DNA from: Methanobacteriota archaeon
GTDB lineage: Archaea; Thermoplasmatota; Poseidoniia; Poseidoniales; Poseidoniaceae
Length of the DNA: 34,034 bases
Assembly: GCA_002689345.1 (NCBI GenBank)
Contig: NZFU01000051.1
Coordinates: 1 to 34,034 of the forward strand
Direction: 5' to 3'
Position numbers and translations under genes: made by a program. A model generated the notes under the pieces. That model did no database searches and had not been told where the DNA came from. It was given only the letters and a program-made list of their open reading frames with translations. Shown here piece by piece: positions 23,156 through 31,122 of the stretch (its first letter is position 1; the number at the start of each line of letters is the position of its first letter).

Positions 23156-24177
23156 TCTAGTAATTTCTCAATGACTGAGATGAATGAATCTCTGTCTTCA
23201 CCTGCTACATTTGTAATTTCCATGCCATGTGCCAGTTCCATAGCCTTGGATATATCTTCAATATCCCCATAAGCGGCAGTCACACCCAGTCCTTCAGATT
23301 CACACATTTCACCCATAGGTGTGTTTGAATTTACTATACTAGGGCGACCAAATGCTGCGGAATCCAGCATTTTAGTTGGAATAGCTCCATTACTGATATT
23401 ACCTCTATTAGTATTATACATTGCATACATGACACTTACTTCTTTCATCAAGCGAGGTAAATCATCTTCATCAAATGCACCTCTGTAATCGATATCTGGG
23501 TATGTATCCATAACTTTTGCAACAGCACTTCCATCCCCTGCTAGTATTAACTTGAATCCAGAATTATTTGCAGCCTTGTATAACATCTCAATAGAATCGA
23601 ATTCTCTAATTCTACCAAAATATCCGATCACCCTTTCTTCACAAGGTGACAAGAATTCAGGATTTCTTCTATTCATAATTACTGTTGAATCTCGCCCAAA
23701 ACCAGATATCCAATTTGAAAACCCGGGGGCAGATACAATAATTTCATCTGCAGATTTGATTATTTTTTTTGCATTTGCTAGCATTTTGTGTGATGCGAAT
23801 CGATGAACAAATGAATTTCCACGCATCAGCGGCCAAGTGTGAGCCATATCATGAATATCAAGTAATTTGAGTCCATTAAATGAGATATTACCCGTATCTG
23901 TATCATTATAAATTAGCATTTGTGCATTTATTCTAAGACTAGAAATAAATTTTTTCTTACGAAACCAAGTTCTTATCGAACTGGAATATTTCGTATTTCC
24001 AAAACGGTATCTTCGGATATTATATCCTTTCAGTGAATCGTTTTCGGGATGAATACACATGCGGTCCCATGCATGAATTGTAACTTTGTGACCTGCATCA
24101 ACGAGCCATCTTGCATGCCTTTCGACCCGTGGGTCTGGAGCGCATGCATTGGTTACCACCATTGCAATATCCGCCAT
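23152..24177 (-). CDS. GT4-like glycosyltransferase
   Basis: The 341-residue protein fits a GT-B glycosyltransferase: an N-terminal Rossmann domain starting IAMVVTNACAPDPRVERHARWL with AGHKVTIHAW, then a C-terminal nucleotide-sugar domain with GYFGRIREFDS, FKLILAGDGS, IDYRGAFDEDDLPRLM and GAIPTKMLDSAAFGRPSIVN. The usual E-x7-E pair is modified to a K/D-containing segment, as in some GT4-like members. I chose ATG 24177 rather than the open frame to 24231, because GAGGT sits four bases upstream and the Rossmann strand begins there. It likely glycosylates surface proteins or lipids, though no donor or acceptor can be read. Its stop overlaps the giant TSP3 gene, and its start is divergent from gcvPA. 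Confidence 0.85.
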   Translation of the reverse strand: MADIAMVVTNACAPDPRVERHARWLVDAGHKVTIHAWDRMCIHPENDSLKGYNIRRYRFGNTKYSSSIRTWFRKKKFISSLRINAQMLIYNDTDTGNISFNGLKLLDIHDMAHTWPLMRGNSFVHRFASHKMLANAKKIIKSADEIIVSAPGFSNWISGFGRDSTVIMNRRNPEFLSPCEERVIGYFGRIREFDSIEMLYKAANNSGFKLILAGDGSAVAKVMDTYPDIDYRGAFDEDDLPRLMKEVSVMYAMYNTNRGNISNGAIPTKMLDSAAFGRPSIVNSNTPMGEMCESEGLGVTAAYGDIEDISKAMELAHGMEITNVAGEDRDSFISVIEKLLD

Positions 24178-24181
24178 AATT

Positions 24182-24194
24182 ACCTCGAAGAGGT
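24182..24194 (-). promoter_or_regulatory. Hairpin covering the glycosyltransferase ribosome-binding site
   Basis: In the glycosyltransferase leader, ACCTC-TTC-GAGGT forms a 5-bp stem with a 3-base loop. Its 3' arm is the GAGGT Shine-Dalgarno site four bases before the ATG. Folding would hide the site, so translation could be controlled by structure. The stem is short and this is tentative. Confidence 0.35.
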
Positions 24195-24218
24195 CACCCT
24201 CAATTGCCTTTGCTACTA

Positions 24219-24238
24219 AACCAACATTCATGTTGGTT
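24219..24238. promoter_or_regulatory. 20-bp palindrome between the glycosyltransferase and gcvPA
   Basis: AACCAACAT-TC-ATGTTGGTT is a perfect inverted repeat with 9-bp arms, centred about 40 bases upstream of gcvPA and about 51 bases upstream of the divergent glycosyltransferase. Its size and position suit a dimeric repressor site controlling one or both genes. Confidence 0.5.
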
Positions 24239-24268
24239 ACGCGTTACGAGTAGTTTGGAGGCCACACT

Positions 24269-25651
24269 ATGGTTGACCAACTACCCAACCTGGGACGAGA
24301 AAAAGAGATGCTTGTAGCAATGGGAATGTCCTCTATGGACGACCTGTTTGCAGATATACCAACAGCGGTGAGAATGAAAGGCGATTTACCACTTCGTAAT
24401 CCTCAATCAGAAGAAGAAATCATTGCCGATGCTAGACGAATACTTGGTGCCAATGTTGCTTTAGGTGACCGTGTAAACTTCCTTGGTGCTGGATTAAATC
24501 GTAATTATGTACCTGCAAGTGTGTTTCAATTAATCACCCGTGGTGAATTTTTGACATCTTACACGCCATATCAGCCAGAGGTAAGTCAAGGGATGCTACA
24601 GGCTATGTGGGAGTTTCAAACTTTGATCAGTGAGCTTGTAGGATTAGAGGTTGCAAATCTCTCCGTATATGACGGTTCAACAGCAGCAGCCGAAGCGATT
24701 ACCTGTGCTGTGCGAATTCACAATAGAAAGGCAGAGCAAAAAGATACGATTTACATTAGTGAGTTAGTACCACCATCTCGCCAGTCAGTTATCTACAATT
24801 ACACCCAAGGCGGTGGAATTCAAATCAAGACATTGAAGCACAATTCCGATGGTACTCTTGATTTGGAATCCCTTGCAGAAGCAGCTGGTTCATGCGGAGT
24901 GTATGTTGAACAACCAAATCCGTTGGGTATTCTCGATGGAGGATTGACTCGTGTAAAGGAGATTATTGGGGAAGGAACTGCTTTCATTGTGGGAGTTGCT
25001 CCAACCAGCCTAGGAATGATTGAAGCTCCTGGTAATTATGGTGCAGATATTGTTGTTGGAGAGGGACAAGCCCTTGGTTCTCCAATTACATATGGTGGTC
25101 CATTGTATGGTATTTTTGCGTGTACTAAAGCATATTTGAGGCAAATGCCAGGCCGAATTGTAGGGCGTTCAATCGACGTTGATGGCAAGGAAGCATTTTG
25201 CTTGACCCTATCTACTAGAGAGCAGCATATTAGACGTCATAGGGCAACTTCGAATATTTGTACAAATGAAACACTAATCGCTCTTATGGGTGCAATGCAT
25301 ATGTCATTACTCGGTCCTGAAGGATTAGAAAAATTAGCGAGAAGAAATATGGCCGCATGTCATCTTGCCAAGCAGAAATTATCCGAAATTCCAACCATAG
25401 CGGTTCCACATTTGAATAATAGTCATTACAATGAATTTGTAGTCGAATTGCCAGGTAATGCATCAGATTGTATCGCATACTTAGACACTCAAGGCTTGAT
25501 TGGAGGTTTTGATTTATCAGCGTGGTATCCTCGTAGAGGGAATTGGTTACTTGTTTCATTCAATGACCAAACCAAAGCCACTGAAATCGAATTATTAGCA
25601 GCCCATCTTGCAGTGTGGTCCGCATCCTTAACACAGGGGGTGAGCGCTTGA
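24269..25651 (+). CDS. gcvPA: Glycine dehydrogenase (decarboxylating) subunit 1, GcvPA
   Basis: Together with GcvPB it forms the P protein, which decarboxylates glycine using PLP and loads the aminomethyl group on lipoyl-GcvH. The 460-residue protein shows the subunit 1 features: FLGAGLNRNYVPASV, EFLTSYTPYQPEVSQGMLQ, the VYDGSTAAAEA loop, VEQPNPLGILD and STREQHIRRHRATSNICTN. GGAGG lies seven bases before ATG 24269. The stop shares bases with the TTG start of gcvPB, so the two are translationally coupled. A 20-bp palindrome lies in the upstream promoter region. Length is normal for the split, two-subunit form found in archaea and many bacteria. Confidence 0.95.
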   Translation: MVDQLPNLGREKEMLVAMGMSSMDDLFADIPTAVRMKGDLPLRNPQSEEEIIADARRILGANVALGDRVNFLGAGLNRNYVPASVFQLITRGEFLTSYTPYQPEVSQGMLQAMWEFQTLISELVGLEVANLSVYDGSTAAAEAITCAVRIHNRKAEQKDTIYISELVPPSRQSVIYNYTQGGGIQIKTLKHNSDGTLDLESLAEAAGSCGVYVEQPNPLGILDGGLTRVKEIIGEGTAFIVGVAPTSLGMIEAPGNYGADIVVGEGQALGSPITYGGPLYGIFACTKAYLRQMPGRIVGRSIDVDGKEAFCLTLSTREQHIRRHRATSNICTNETLIALMGAMHMSLLGPEGLEKLARRNMAACHLAKQKLSEIPTIAVPHLNNSHYNEFVVELPGNASDCIAYLDTQGLIGGFDLSAWYPRRGNWLLVSFNDQTKATEIELLAAHLAVWSASLTQGVSA

Positions 25652-27147
25652 GTCACTTGTTTGAGCACAATGGTGCTGATGGTAAGGGTTATTCTCAACC
25701 AGAACCGATTATCTCCACAGATAATCTCCAAATTCCATCTTCATTGACCAGAAAGAATCTACCTAGATGGCCTCGAATTTCCGAGCCAGAAATGGTTAGG
25801 CATTACACTTGGTTGTCGACTCGAAATTTTGGAATCGACACTGGATTTTATCCACTGGGTTCTTGCACGATGAAACACAATCCAAGAATCAATGAAGTCA
25901 TCGCGCAATTACCAGGTATTGCAGATATTCATCCATTACAGCCAGATCATCAAATTCAAGGAACATTAGCAATTTTCCATGAAATGCAAGAAATGCTTGG
26001 TATTTGTGCTGGCATGGATGCAGTTACGCTACAGCCTGTTGCAGGTGCTCAAGGAGAATTCACCGCAATTCGCTGTATTCAAGAATACTTCAGGTCGAGA
26101 GGAGAACTACAACGAACTAAGGTGATAGTTCCAGATTCTGCTCATGGGACCAATCCTGCAAGTGCAGCTATGGCTGGTTTTGAAATTGTAGAGATACCGA
26201 GTCAAGAAGATGGCCGAATCGATTTGAGTGCTTTGAGGGCTGTTGTTGGAGACGATACAGCTGCAATGATGATAACAAATCCAAGCACTCTTGGAGTGTT
26301 TGAGCCCGAAATTGCAGAGGCTGCAGCAATAGTGCATGCCGCTGGTGGACAAATGTACTATGACGGTGCTAATTTCAATGCAATTTTGGGTCTTACAAGT
26401 CCAGGTTTAATGGGATTCGATGCGGTTCACTACAACCTTCACAAGACCTTTAGTCAGCCCCATGGAGGCGGAGGTCCGGGTTCTGGACCTATTGGAGTGA
26501 AATCTCATTTGGCAGAATATTTGCCGGGTCCTATTGTGAAGAGAAGACCAATTCTTTCCGAAGATCGCCTAACTGCAGTAAATCAAGAATGGTGGTACCA
26601 TTGGCAGCAACCTGCTAACAGTATCGGTAAGGTCCAACAATGGCACGGTAATAGCGGTGCAGTAGTGCGCTCTTGGGCGTTTTACCGCCGCTATGGAAAG
26701 GACTTGAAAACCATGTCCGAGCATGCGGTTCTAAATGCGAATTATCTACGTCACAAAATAATGGAAGAAGCCGAAAAGAGTGGTGTTTCACATCTGTTCA
26801 ATGACGGCGCTCCTGCTGATGTAGTGAAGCATGAATTCACTCTTTCATTCGCTGCAATGAAAGAGGAGAAAGGAATTGGTGCAATGGACATAGCCAAAGG
26901 TTTGTTGGATAAAGGATACATGGCTCCAACGGTCTATTTCCCTTTGATTGTTCCAGAATGTATGATGATTGAGCCTACAGAGACTGAATCAAAGGAAGTT
27001 CTAGATGAATTTGCAGAGAAGTTTGTAGAGGTATTACACGAGGATGCAGAAGTTTTGCACAATGCACCAGTCACTACTAATGTTCGCAGAGTTGACGAGG
27101 TATATGCCGCAAGGAACTTGACCCTCGCGTATCCATTTGATGAGTGA
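25648..27147 (+). CDS. gcvPB: Glycine dehydrogenase (decarboxylating) subunit 2, GcvPB
   Basis: This 499-residue subunit carries the PLP lysine K266 in VHYNLHKTFSQPHGGGGPG. Other family features are GFYPLGSCTMKHNP near the N-terminus, DSAHGTNPASAAMAGF, MITNPSTLGVFE and APTVYFPLIVPECMMIEPTETE near the C-terminus. The frame is open from 25615, but the best start is TTG 25648: it overlaps the gcvPA stop, has GGGGGTGAG just upstream, and puts the family N-terminal pattern (LFEHNGADGKGYSQPEP) at the right place. No ATG alternative exists before conserved sequence. gcvH is not adjacent. Confidence 0.95.
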   Translation: MSHLFEHNGADGKGYSQPEPIISTDNLQIPSSLTRKNLPRWPRISEPEMVRHYTWLSTRNFGIDTGFYPLGSCTMKHNPRINEVIAQLPGIADIHPLQPDHQIQGTLAIFHEMQEMLGICAGMDAVTLQPVAGAQGEFTAIRCIQEYFRSRGELQRTKVIVPDSAHGTNPASAAMAGFEIVEIPSQEDGRIDLSALRAVVGDDTAAMMITNPSTLGVFEPEIAEAAAIVHAAGGQMYYDGANFNAILGLTSPGLMGFDAVHYNLHKTFSQPHGGGGPGSGPIGVKSHLAEYLPGPIVKRRPILSEDRLTAVNQEWWYHWQQPANSIGKVQQWHGNSGAVVRSWAFYRRYGKDLKTMSEHAVLNANYLRHKIMEEAEKSGVSHLFNDGAPADVVKHEFTLSFAAMKEEKGIGAMDIAKGLLDKGYMAPTVYFPLIVPECMMIEPTETESKEVLDEFAEKFVEVLHEDAEVLHNAPVTTNVRRVDEVYAARNLTLAYPFDE

Positions 27148-27186
27148 GAGTTGCTCACAATTCAAGAATTGATGAAATCATTCAAG

Positions 27187-27199
27187 GATAGTGACTATC
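27187..27199. promoter_or_regulatory. 13-bp palindrome before the gene at 27210
   Basis: GATAGT-G-ACTATC is a perfect inverted repeat ending 10 bases ahead of the ATG at 27210, in the 62-base gap after gcvPB. It could be an operator or a leader hairpin. No further evidence. Confidence 0.25.
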
Positions 27200-27209
27200 A
27201 GGCATTTAC

Positions 27210-27743
27210 ATGGAATGGTCCGAGGTCGAAACTCCGGGCCCGGGTCCAAAGATGCTCTGGCCGATGGCTTGGTCACTACTTCCGTTGGTAGGTGGGCTCC
27301 TCCTTCTTCTTCAGGATAGGGGTCTGTTAGCAACATCTTTGCTAGCCTTGGGAATAATGGTATCTTTAAGCGCAGTTTGGATAGGTGCTAATTCTAATCC
27401 AGGTAGAGTCGATATGCTAGTTCTGCTAGTTTCACCATTTACAGCATTCATTCTATTCTTCCAACCTCCTAATGCTATTCAAGCCATAATGGCAATTATT
27501 GCTTGGTCAATCAATTACCGTACAGCAGCATTTTTGTCAGCACTTTCAGGCAAGGTCTACCGTTGCGATTGGGACCCAAGAGTACCTTTACCAGATGTTG
27601 ATGGTGCGACTTATTTTCATAGAAAATGGGCTGCAAGGCCACTGTTTAGAGTTGGCTCAAACATAGTTAGAGGAGTCCGTATTAACGAAGATGTCATGTT
27701 GGAAGCCGATGCTCCAATCACTTTCACATTCAGTGAAGAGTGA
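27210..27743 (+). CDS. Unknown membrane protein with a soluble C-terminal domain
   Basis: The 177-residue product has four hydrophobic stretches close together (about 17-36, 40-57, 69-86 and 88-107), then a soluble C-terminal domain of about 65 residues (CDWDPRVPLPDVDGATYFHRKWAA ends its first part). The N-terminus is Pro/Gly-rich (ETPGPGPK). I do not recognise a family. The cytoplasmic part has several Arg and Trp residues and finishes with an acidic beta-like segment (ADAPITFTFSEE). It lies between gcvPB and another unknown gene on the same strand, 39 bases from the latter. Confidence 0.6.
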   Translation: MEWSEVETPGPGPKMLWPMAWSLLPLVGGLLLLLQDRGLLATSLLALGIMVSLSAVWIGANSNPGRVDMLVLLVSPFTAFILFFQPPNAIQAIMAIIAWSINYRTAAFLSALSGKVYRCDWDPRVPLPDVDGATYFHRKWAARPLFRVGSNIVRGVRINEDVMLEADAPITFTFSEE

Positions 27744-27782
27744 GCAAAATAACTGCCTACTTTATTTTGAATATCTCAGAAT

Positions 27783-28352
27783 ATGCGCGAATATCCACTA
27801 GATATCAGAGGCCTCATTCTTCACCACCTCCTACCGGAAATTGAGTATAGATGGGTGGCACCATTTCTGTGGAATGATTCATTAGATCTAAGAGAGCATA
27901 TGATGGATGAAAATCTTGTAAGGAAATATGAGATTTTACTTGAAGTAGATAGTTTAGGTCATGGGAGAATTATCCCTAGAGCAGCAGGGATTGCAGCAAG
28001 ACAAGGAAGAATCGGCCTAGCAAGAATTCTCATGTCGACCCATTTGTACAATCGTCAACCAGAACCTGAATTGGAAGCTAGAGCACTCAATCTACTCAAC
28101 GATGAGAAAAGAAAGGTACGCCGTCTTTTGAATCGCAATCGAGAATGGCCACAAGATGTGTGGAATTTGCAAGATACACCTGCGTGGATTATTCCATCTT
28201 TTATTAGAAGATTCAGAGCCATGGTTAACAGCAGGGCGATTTCAATAATCTCAGGCGGCCATCTTCTAGCAGCAGGCAACTGGATGTGGAAATTCAATAG
28301 TAAATCGCATATTCCTTCATTGATTAAATCTCATGAAATCAAGGAAAATTAG
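27783..28352 (+). CDS. Unknown soluble Arg/Trp-rich protein
   Basis: No family is recognised. The 189-residue protein is helix-rich and basic, with pairs of Arg in helices (RRLLNRNREWPQDVWN, IIPSFIRRFRAMV) and several Trp residues. No signal peptide or convincing membrane helix is present, although SIISGGHLLAAGNWMW near residue 155-170 is moderately hydrophobic. ATG 27783 is the first in frame. It sits downstream of the unknown membrane protein and upstream of purE; a partnership with the former is possible from synteny only. Confidence 0.55.
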   Translation: MREYPLDIRGLILHHLLPEIEYRWVAPFLWNDSLDLREHMMDENLVRKYEILLEVDSLGHGRIIPRAAGIAARQGRIGLARILMSTHLYNRQPEPELEARALNLLNDEKRKVRRLLNRNREWPQDVWNLQDTPAWIIPSFIRRFRAMVNSRAISIISGGHLLAAGNWMWKFNSKSHIPSLIKSHEIKEN

Positions 28353-28423
28353 TAATTTTCTTGTAAATAAGAAAACAAAATCAGCGCGGTACGTTGATGA
28401 ACCACCGTCCATGGCACAACATC

Positions 28424-28906
28424 ATGGACGTGACAATCCTCCTCGGTTCCAAATCGGATATGCCTGTTGCTGAAAAGTGTACTAAGATTCTCGAGCACTT
28501 TGGTGTTTCATACCAATTACGTGTTGCTAGTGCACATCGCTCACCAGCCTTTGTTGAACAAATCATTCATGATGCTGAAGCGGATGGATGTACTGTTTTC
28601 ATTGCAATGGCTGGACTTGCAGCAGCTCTACCTGGTGCAGTTGCAGCACTTACTACTAAGCCGGTAATCGGTGTTCCATGTGGTGGAAGAGTTCCATTCG
28701 ACAGTTTACTATCAATCGTACAATTACCGCCGGGTGTTCCAGCTGCAACAGTTGGTGTTGACCGTGGCGATAACGCCGGATATCTTGCAACCCAAATTTT
28801 AGCACTTGGTAACGAAACTTATGCTGCTGCACTAAAGCAAAATAAACTAGATCAGGTTGCTAAAGTAAAGCAAATGGATGCAGAGGTAAACGGAAGGGAT
28901 GCTTGA
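28424..28906 (+). CDS. purE: N5-carboxyaminoimidazole ribonucleotide mutase / AIR carboxylase PurE
   Basis: PurE makes carboxyaminoimidazole ribonucleotide in purine synthesis. The 160-residue protein begins VTILLGSKSDMPVAEK, then has the signature VASAHRSP, AMAGLAAALPGAVAALTTKPVIGVP and LLSIVQLPPGVPAATVGVDRG, very like archaeal PurE. ATG 28424 matches where the family starts; an upstream in-frame ATG at 28394 would add ten residues. The class (I or II) cannot be fixed from sequence reading alone. The stop shares one base with the guaAB start, so the two genes form a purine operon unit. Confidence 0.92.
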   Translation: MDVTILLGSKSDMPVAEKCTKILEHFGVSYQLRVASAHRSPAFVEQIIHDAEADGCTVFIAMAGLAAALPGAVAALTTKPVIGVPCGGRVPFDSLLSIVQLPPGVPAATVGVDRGDNAGYLATQILALGNETYAAALKQNKLDQVAKVKQMDAEVNGRDA

Positions 28907-29853
28907 TGTTCGATACAGCATCATTCATTGAAGAGTCCGCTCAGAAAATGAAAGATGAAATCGATGAGATAGCAATCATTGCTTGCAGTGGAGGAGTAGA
29001 CTCAACAGTAGCAGCAGTAATCGCAAACCAGGCGATTGGAGATAAGCTGCATTGTGTCTATGTAGATACAGGATTGATGCGAAAGAACGAAACCGCAGAA
29101 ATCCAAGAAATGCTTGCAGCACATGGCCTAAATCTAACTACTGTATTCGCTGAAGAACGTTATTTTGAGGCTTTGGCCGATGTTACTGAACCGGAGCATA
29201 AGCGGAAAGTAATCGGTGAATTATTCATAAGAATCTTCGAAGAAGAACAAGTGAAAGTTGGAGCCAAGTATTTGGTTCAAGGAACAATTGCACCTGACTG
29301 GATTGAATCAGGAGGCGGCGTTCGTGACACTATCAAGAGCCACCACAATGTTGGGGGATTACCTGATGATATGACCTTAGAAGTGGTTGAACCACTACGA
29401 GATTTATACAAAGACGAGGTTCGAGATTTGGCACGTGCCCTAGAAATTAGAGTAGCAGATCGCCAACCATTCCCTGGACCCGGACTAGCAGTCCGTTGTC
29501 TAGGCTCACTTACACCTGAAAGAGTGCATGTGGTGAGAGAGTCTTGTGCTATTGTCGAAGAAGAATTCGAAGCTGCAGCAGCAGCAGGAAAAATGGAGAT
29601 TCCATGGCAATATTTCGCAGCCCTCCTACCAGTTCGCTCTGTTGGAGTTCATGGTGATGTACGTGCATATGGAGAGACCGTTGTTGTAAGAGCAGTCCAA
29701 TCACTAGATGGTATGTCAGCGAGATATTCTGAAATCCCACACGATGTTCTTGCAAAGATTAGTACCCGTATCACTAATACTGTGAAAGGTGCAGTAAACC
29801 GTGTTGTTTACGATATTACTCACAAGCCACCTGGTACCATAGAATGGGAATGA
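28906..29853 (+). CDS. guaAB: GMP synthase subunit B (PP-loop ATP pyrophosphatase)
   Basis: This archaeal subunit adenylates XMP and uses ammonia from a separate glutaminase subunit to make GMP. The 315-residue protein has the PP-loop SGGVDST at residues 28-34, the VYVDTGLMRKNE segment, GTIAPDWIESGG, KSHHNVGGLP, and RQPFPGPGLAVRCLG. It ends with the hallmark C-terminus NRVVYDITHKPPGTIEWE. ATG 28906 overlaps the purE stop by one base and starts exactly at the family N-terminus. The glutaminase partner (guaAA) is not in the window. It converges with the small DUF2892-like gene with 10 bases between. Confidence 0.95.
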   Translation: MFDTASFIEESAQKMKDEIDEIAIIACSGGVDSTVAAVIANQAIGDKLHCVYVDTGLMRKNETAEIQEMLAAHGLNLTTVFAEERYFEALADVTEPEHKRKVIGELFIRIFEEEQVKVGAKYLVQGTIAPDWIESGGGVRDTIKSHHNVGGLPDDMTLEVVEPLRDLYKDEVRDLARALEIRVADRQPFPGPGLAVRCLGSLTPERVHVVRESCAIVEEEFEAAAAAGKMEIPWQYFAALLPVRSVGVHGDVRAYGETVVVRAVQSLDGMSARYSEIPHDVLAKISTRITNTVKGAVNRVVYDITHKPPGTIEWE

Positions 29854-29863
29854 TTTGAGATCT

Positions 29864-30091
29864 TCAAATTGGGGTTTTGAATCCCATCGCTCTAATTACA
29901 CACCAACCGGCTCTAGCTTCAAACACTGAGAATGCTCCACCAAATGCGATTGCTGCAACGGCATACCACCATAGTACCGAGTCAAGGACTCCTGTCAAAA
30001 CAACAGCGGCTAGAAGAGTTGCGAACACCAGTGCCATTATTCCCATTTTCAAGCGAACAGCCTTTCCCTTTGCTCCAATATTACATTGCAT
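29864..30091 (-). CDS. Small DUF2892-like membrane protein
   Basis: The 75-residue protein has a basic N-terminus (GAKGKAVRLK), two hydrophobic segments (about 17-34 and 40-58), then a C-terminal RAGWCVIRAMGFKTPI. The pattern of two helices followed by GxCxxRAxGxxT recalls DUF2892-type small membrane proteins, some fused to rhodanese domains. I start at ATG 30091, which has AGGTGAT ahead; the frame continues to 30169 but that part overlaps the crtB 3' end. It is the last gene of the minus-strand carotenoid set, and whether it takes part is unknown. Confidence 0.6.
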   Translation of the reverse strand: MQCNIGAKGKAVRLKMGIMALVFATLLAAVVLTGVLDSVLWWYAVAAIAFGGAFSVFEARAGWCVIRAMGFKTPI

Positions 30092-30117
30092 GTTATCACC
30101 TAGTTTGTCATTGAATA

Positions 30118-31113
30118 CTAATCTGTTGCCATCCGAATTTTCAATTTCAGATAATTGATTTTCATCCACAATGACATTTTAGAGATTGCAGACAGTTTGA
30201 GTGGAGTAGTGAATACATCACCCGATCTTCGAATAATTTCGTTGAATATTTTTGTGTATGCATCGAGCATAATTTTTGGTTGTACTCTAGAACGTGAATC
30301 TAGATAGTCGAAAAGATGCAATGCTGAAGCTTGATGTCTGCGTACAATCTCAAAGTATTCACGAATGAATGATTTCCATGAGGGATTTTGAGCAAGGTTT
30401 GGATTTGATAAATCTTTGATTTCAAGATTATGTGATGCTAGAACATCTTTTGGGAGATATACACGTCCACGTTCGAAATCTTCTACCACGTCTCTTAGAA
30501 CGTTGATTAATTGCATCTGTATTCCCAAATCAATAGCATGCAGTCGTGCAGATCTATCCTCGTAACCGTATATCTCAATCAGTATCAGTCCAACGGCTGA
30601 TGCAACCTTGTAACAGTAAGAGCGTAATTCATCCCAAGTATTGCATTGAACCGGGAACAAGTCATCTTCCATACCCTCAATTACAGTTTCAAAGTCTTGG
30701 ATTCTGATTGAATATCGGCTGAACACATCTTGTAGTGCAATGAATATTGGATGCTCATCAGATGTGATTTCTCCATCATTTGCACGATGTAAGTTGTTTC
30801 GGATAGAGACAAGCGCCATTAGTCTCTGCAAATGAATTGATTCTGAATTTGCAGGTTCTCGACCGGCATGAATCTCTCTTAGGAGGGTATCCCTTTCCAT
30901 TGCCTGGTGAAGTAAATCTTCAGTTACAGTAACATTTGGCTCATCATCACCGTCAACAATGTCATCAACCCAACGACATAATGCATAAACAGCGTGAACC
31001 GCTCTTCGCTTTTCAATTTCTAAAGCTGAAAATGAACTAAAGAATGTAGTAGATGCATTTTTACAAATTGTTTGACAATGTGTATATGCATTATCAATGA
31101 TTTGTTGCTTCAT
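30118..31113 (-). CDS. crtB: Phytoene/squalene synthase family protein, probable CrtB
   Basis: CrtB condenses two geranylgeranyl diphosphates to phytoene, the first carotenoid step. The 331-residue protein carries the two Asp-rich magnesium-binding motifs: D50-D51 and D54 in CRWVDDIVDGDD, and NVLRDVVEDFERGRVYLP in the second half. It also has MEDDLFPVQCNTWDELRSYCYKVASAVGLI-type central sequence typical of the family. GAGGAAT lies just before ATG 31113, nine bases from the crtI stop. A squalene synthase role is less likely next to a phytoene desaturase. The N-terminal FFSSFSAL fits CrtB (FxxAxxxLP). Confidence 0.9.
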   Translation of the reverse strand: MKQQIIDNAYTHCQTICKNASTTFFSSFSALEIEKRRAVHAVYALCRWVDDIVDGDDEPNVTVTEDLLHQAMERDTLLREIHAGREPANSESIHLQRLMALVSIRNNLHRANDGEITSDEHPIFIALQDVFSRYSIRIQDFETVIEGMEDDLFPVQCNTWDELRSYCYKVASAVGLILIEIYGYEDRSARLHAIDLGIQMQLINVLRDVVEDFERGRVYLPKDVLASHNLEIKDLSNPNLAQNPSWKSFIREYFEIVRRHQASALHLFDYLDSRSRVQPKIMLDAYTKIFNEIIRRSGDVFTTPLKLSAISKMSLWMKINYLKLKIRMATD

Positions 31114-31122
31114 TTTTATTCC

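Noticed and set aside
24178-24268. Glycine riboswitch ahead of gcvPA
   Set aside because: The gap is only 91 bases, lacks the paired-aptamer architecture, and the clear structure present is a simple palindrome.
30092-30169. Longer form of the DUF2892-like protein (26 extra residues)
   Set aside because: The extension overlaps the crtB 3' end, is acidic and unlike the family, while ATG 30091 has its own AGGTGAT site.
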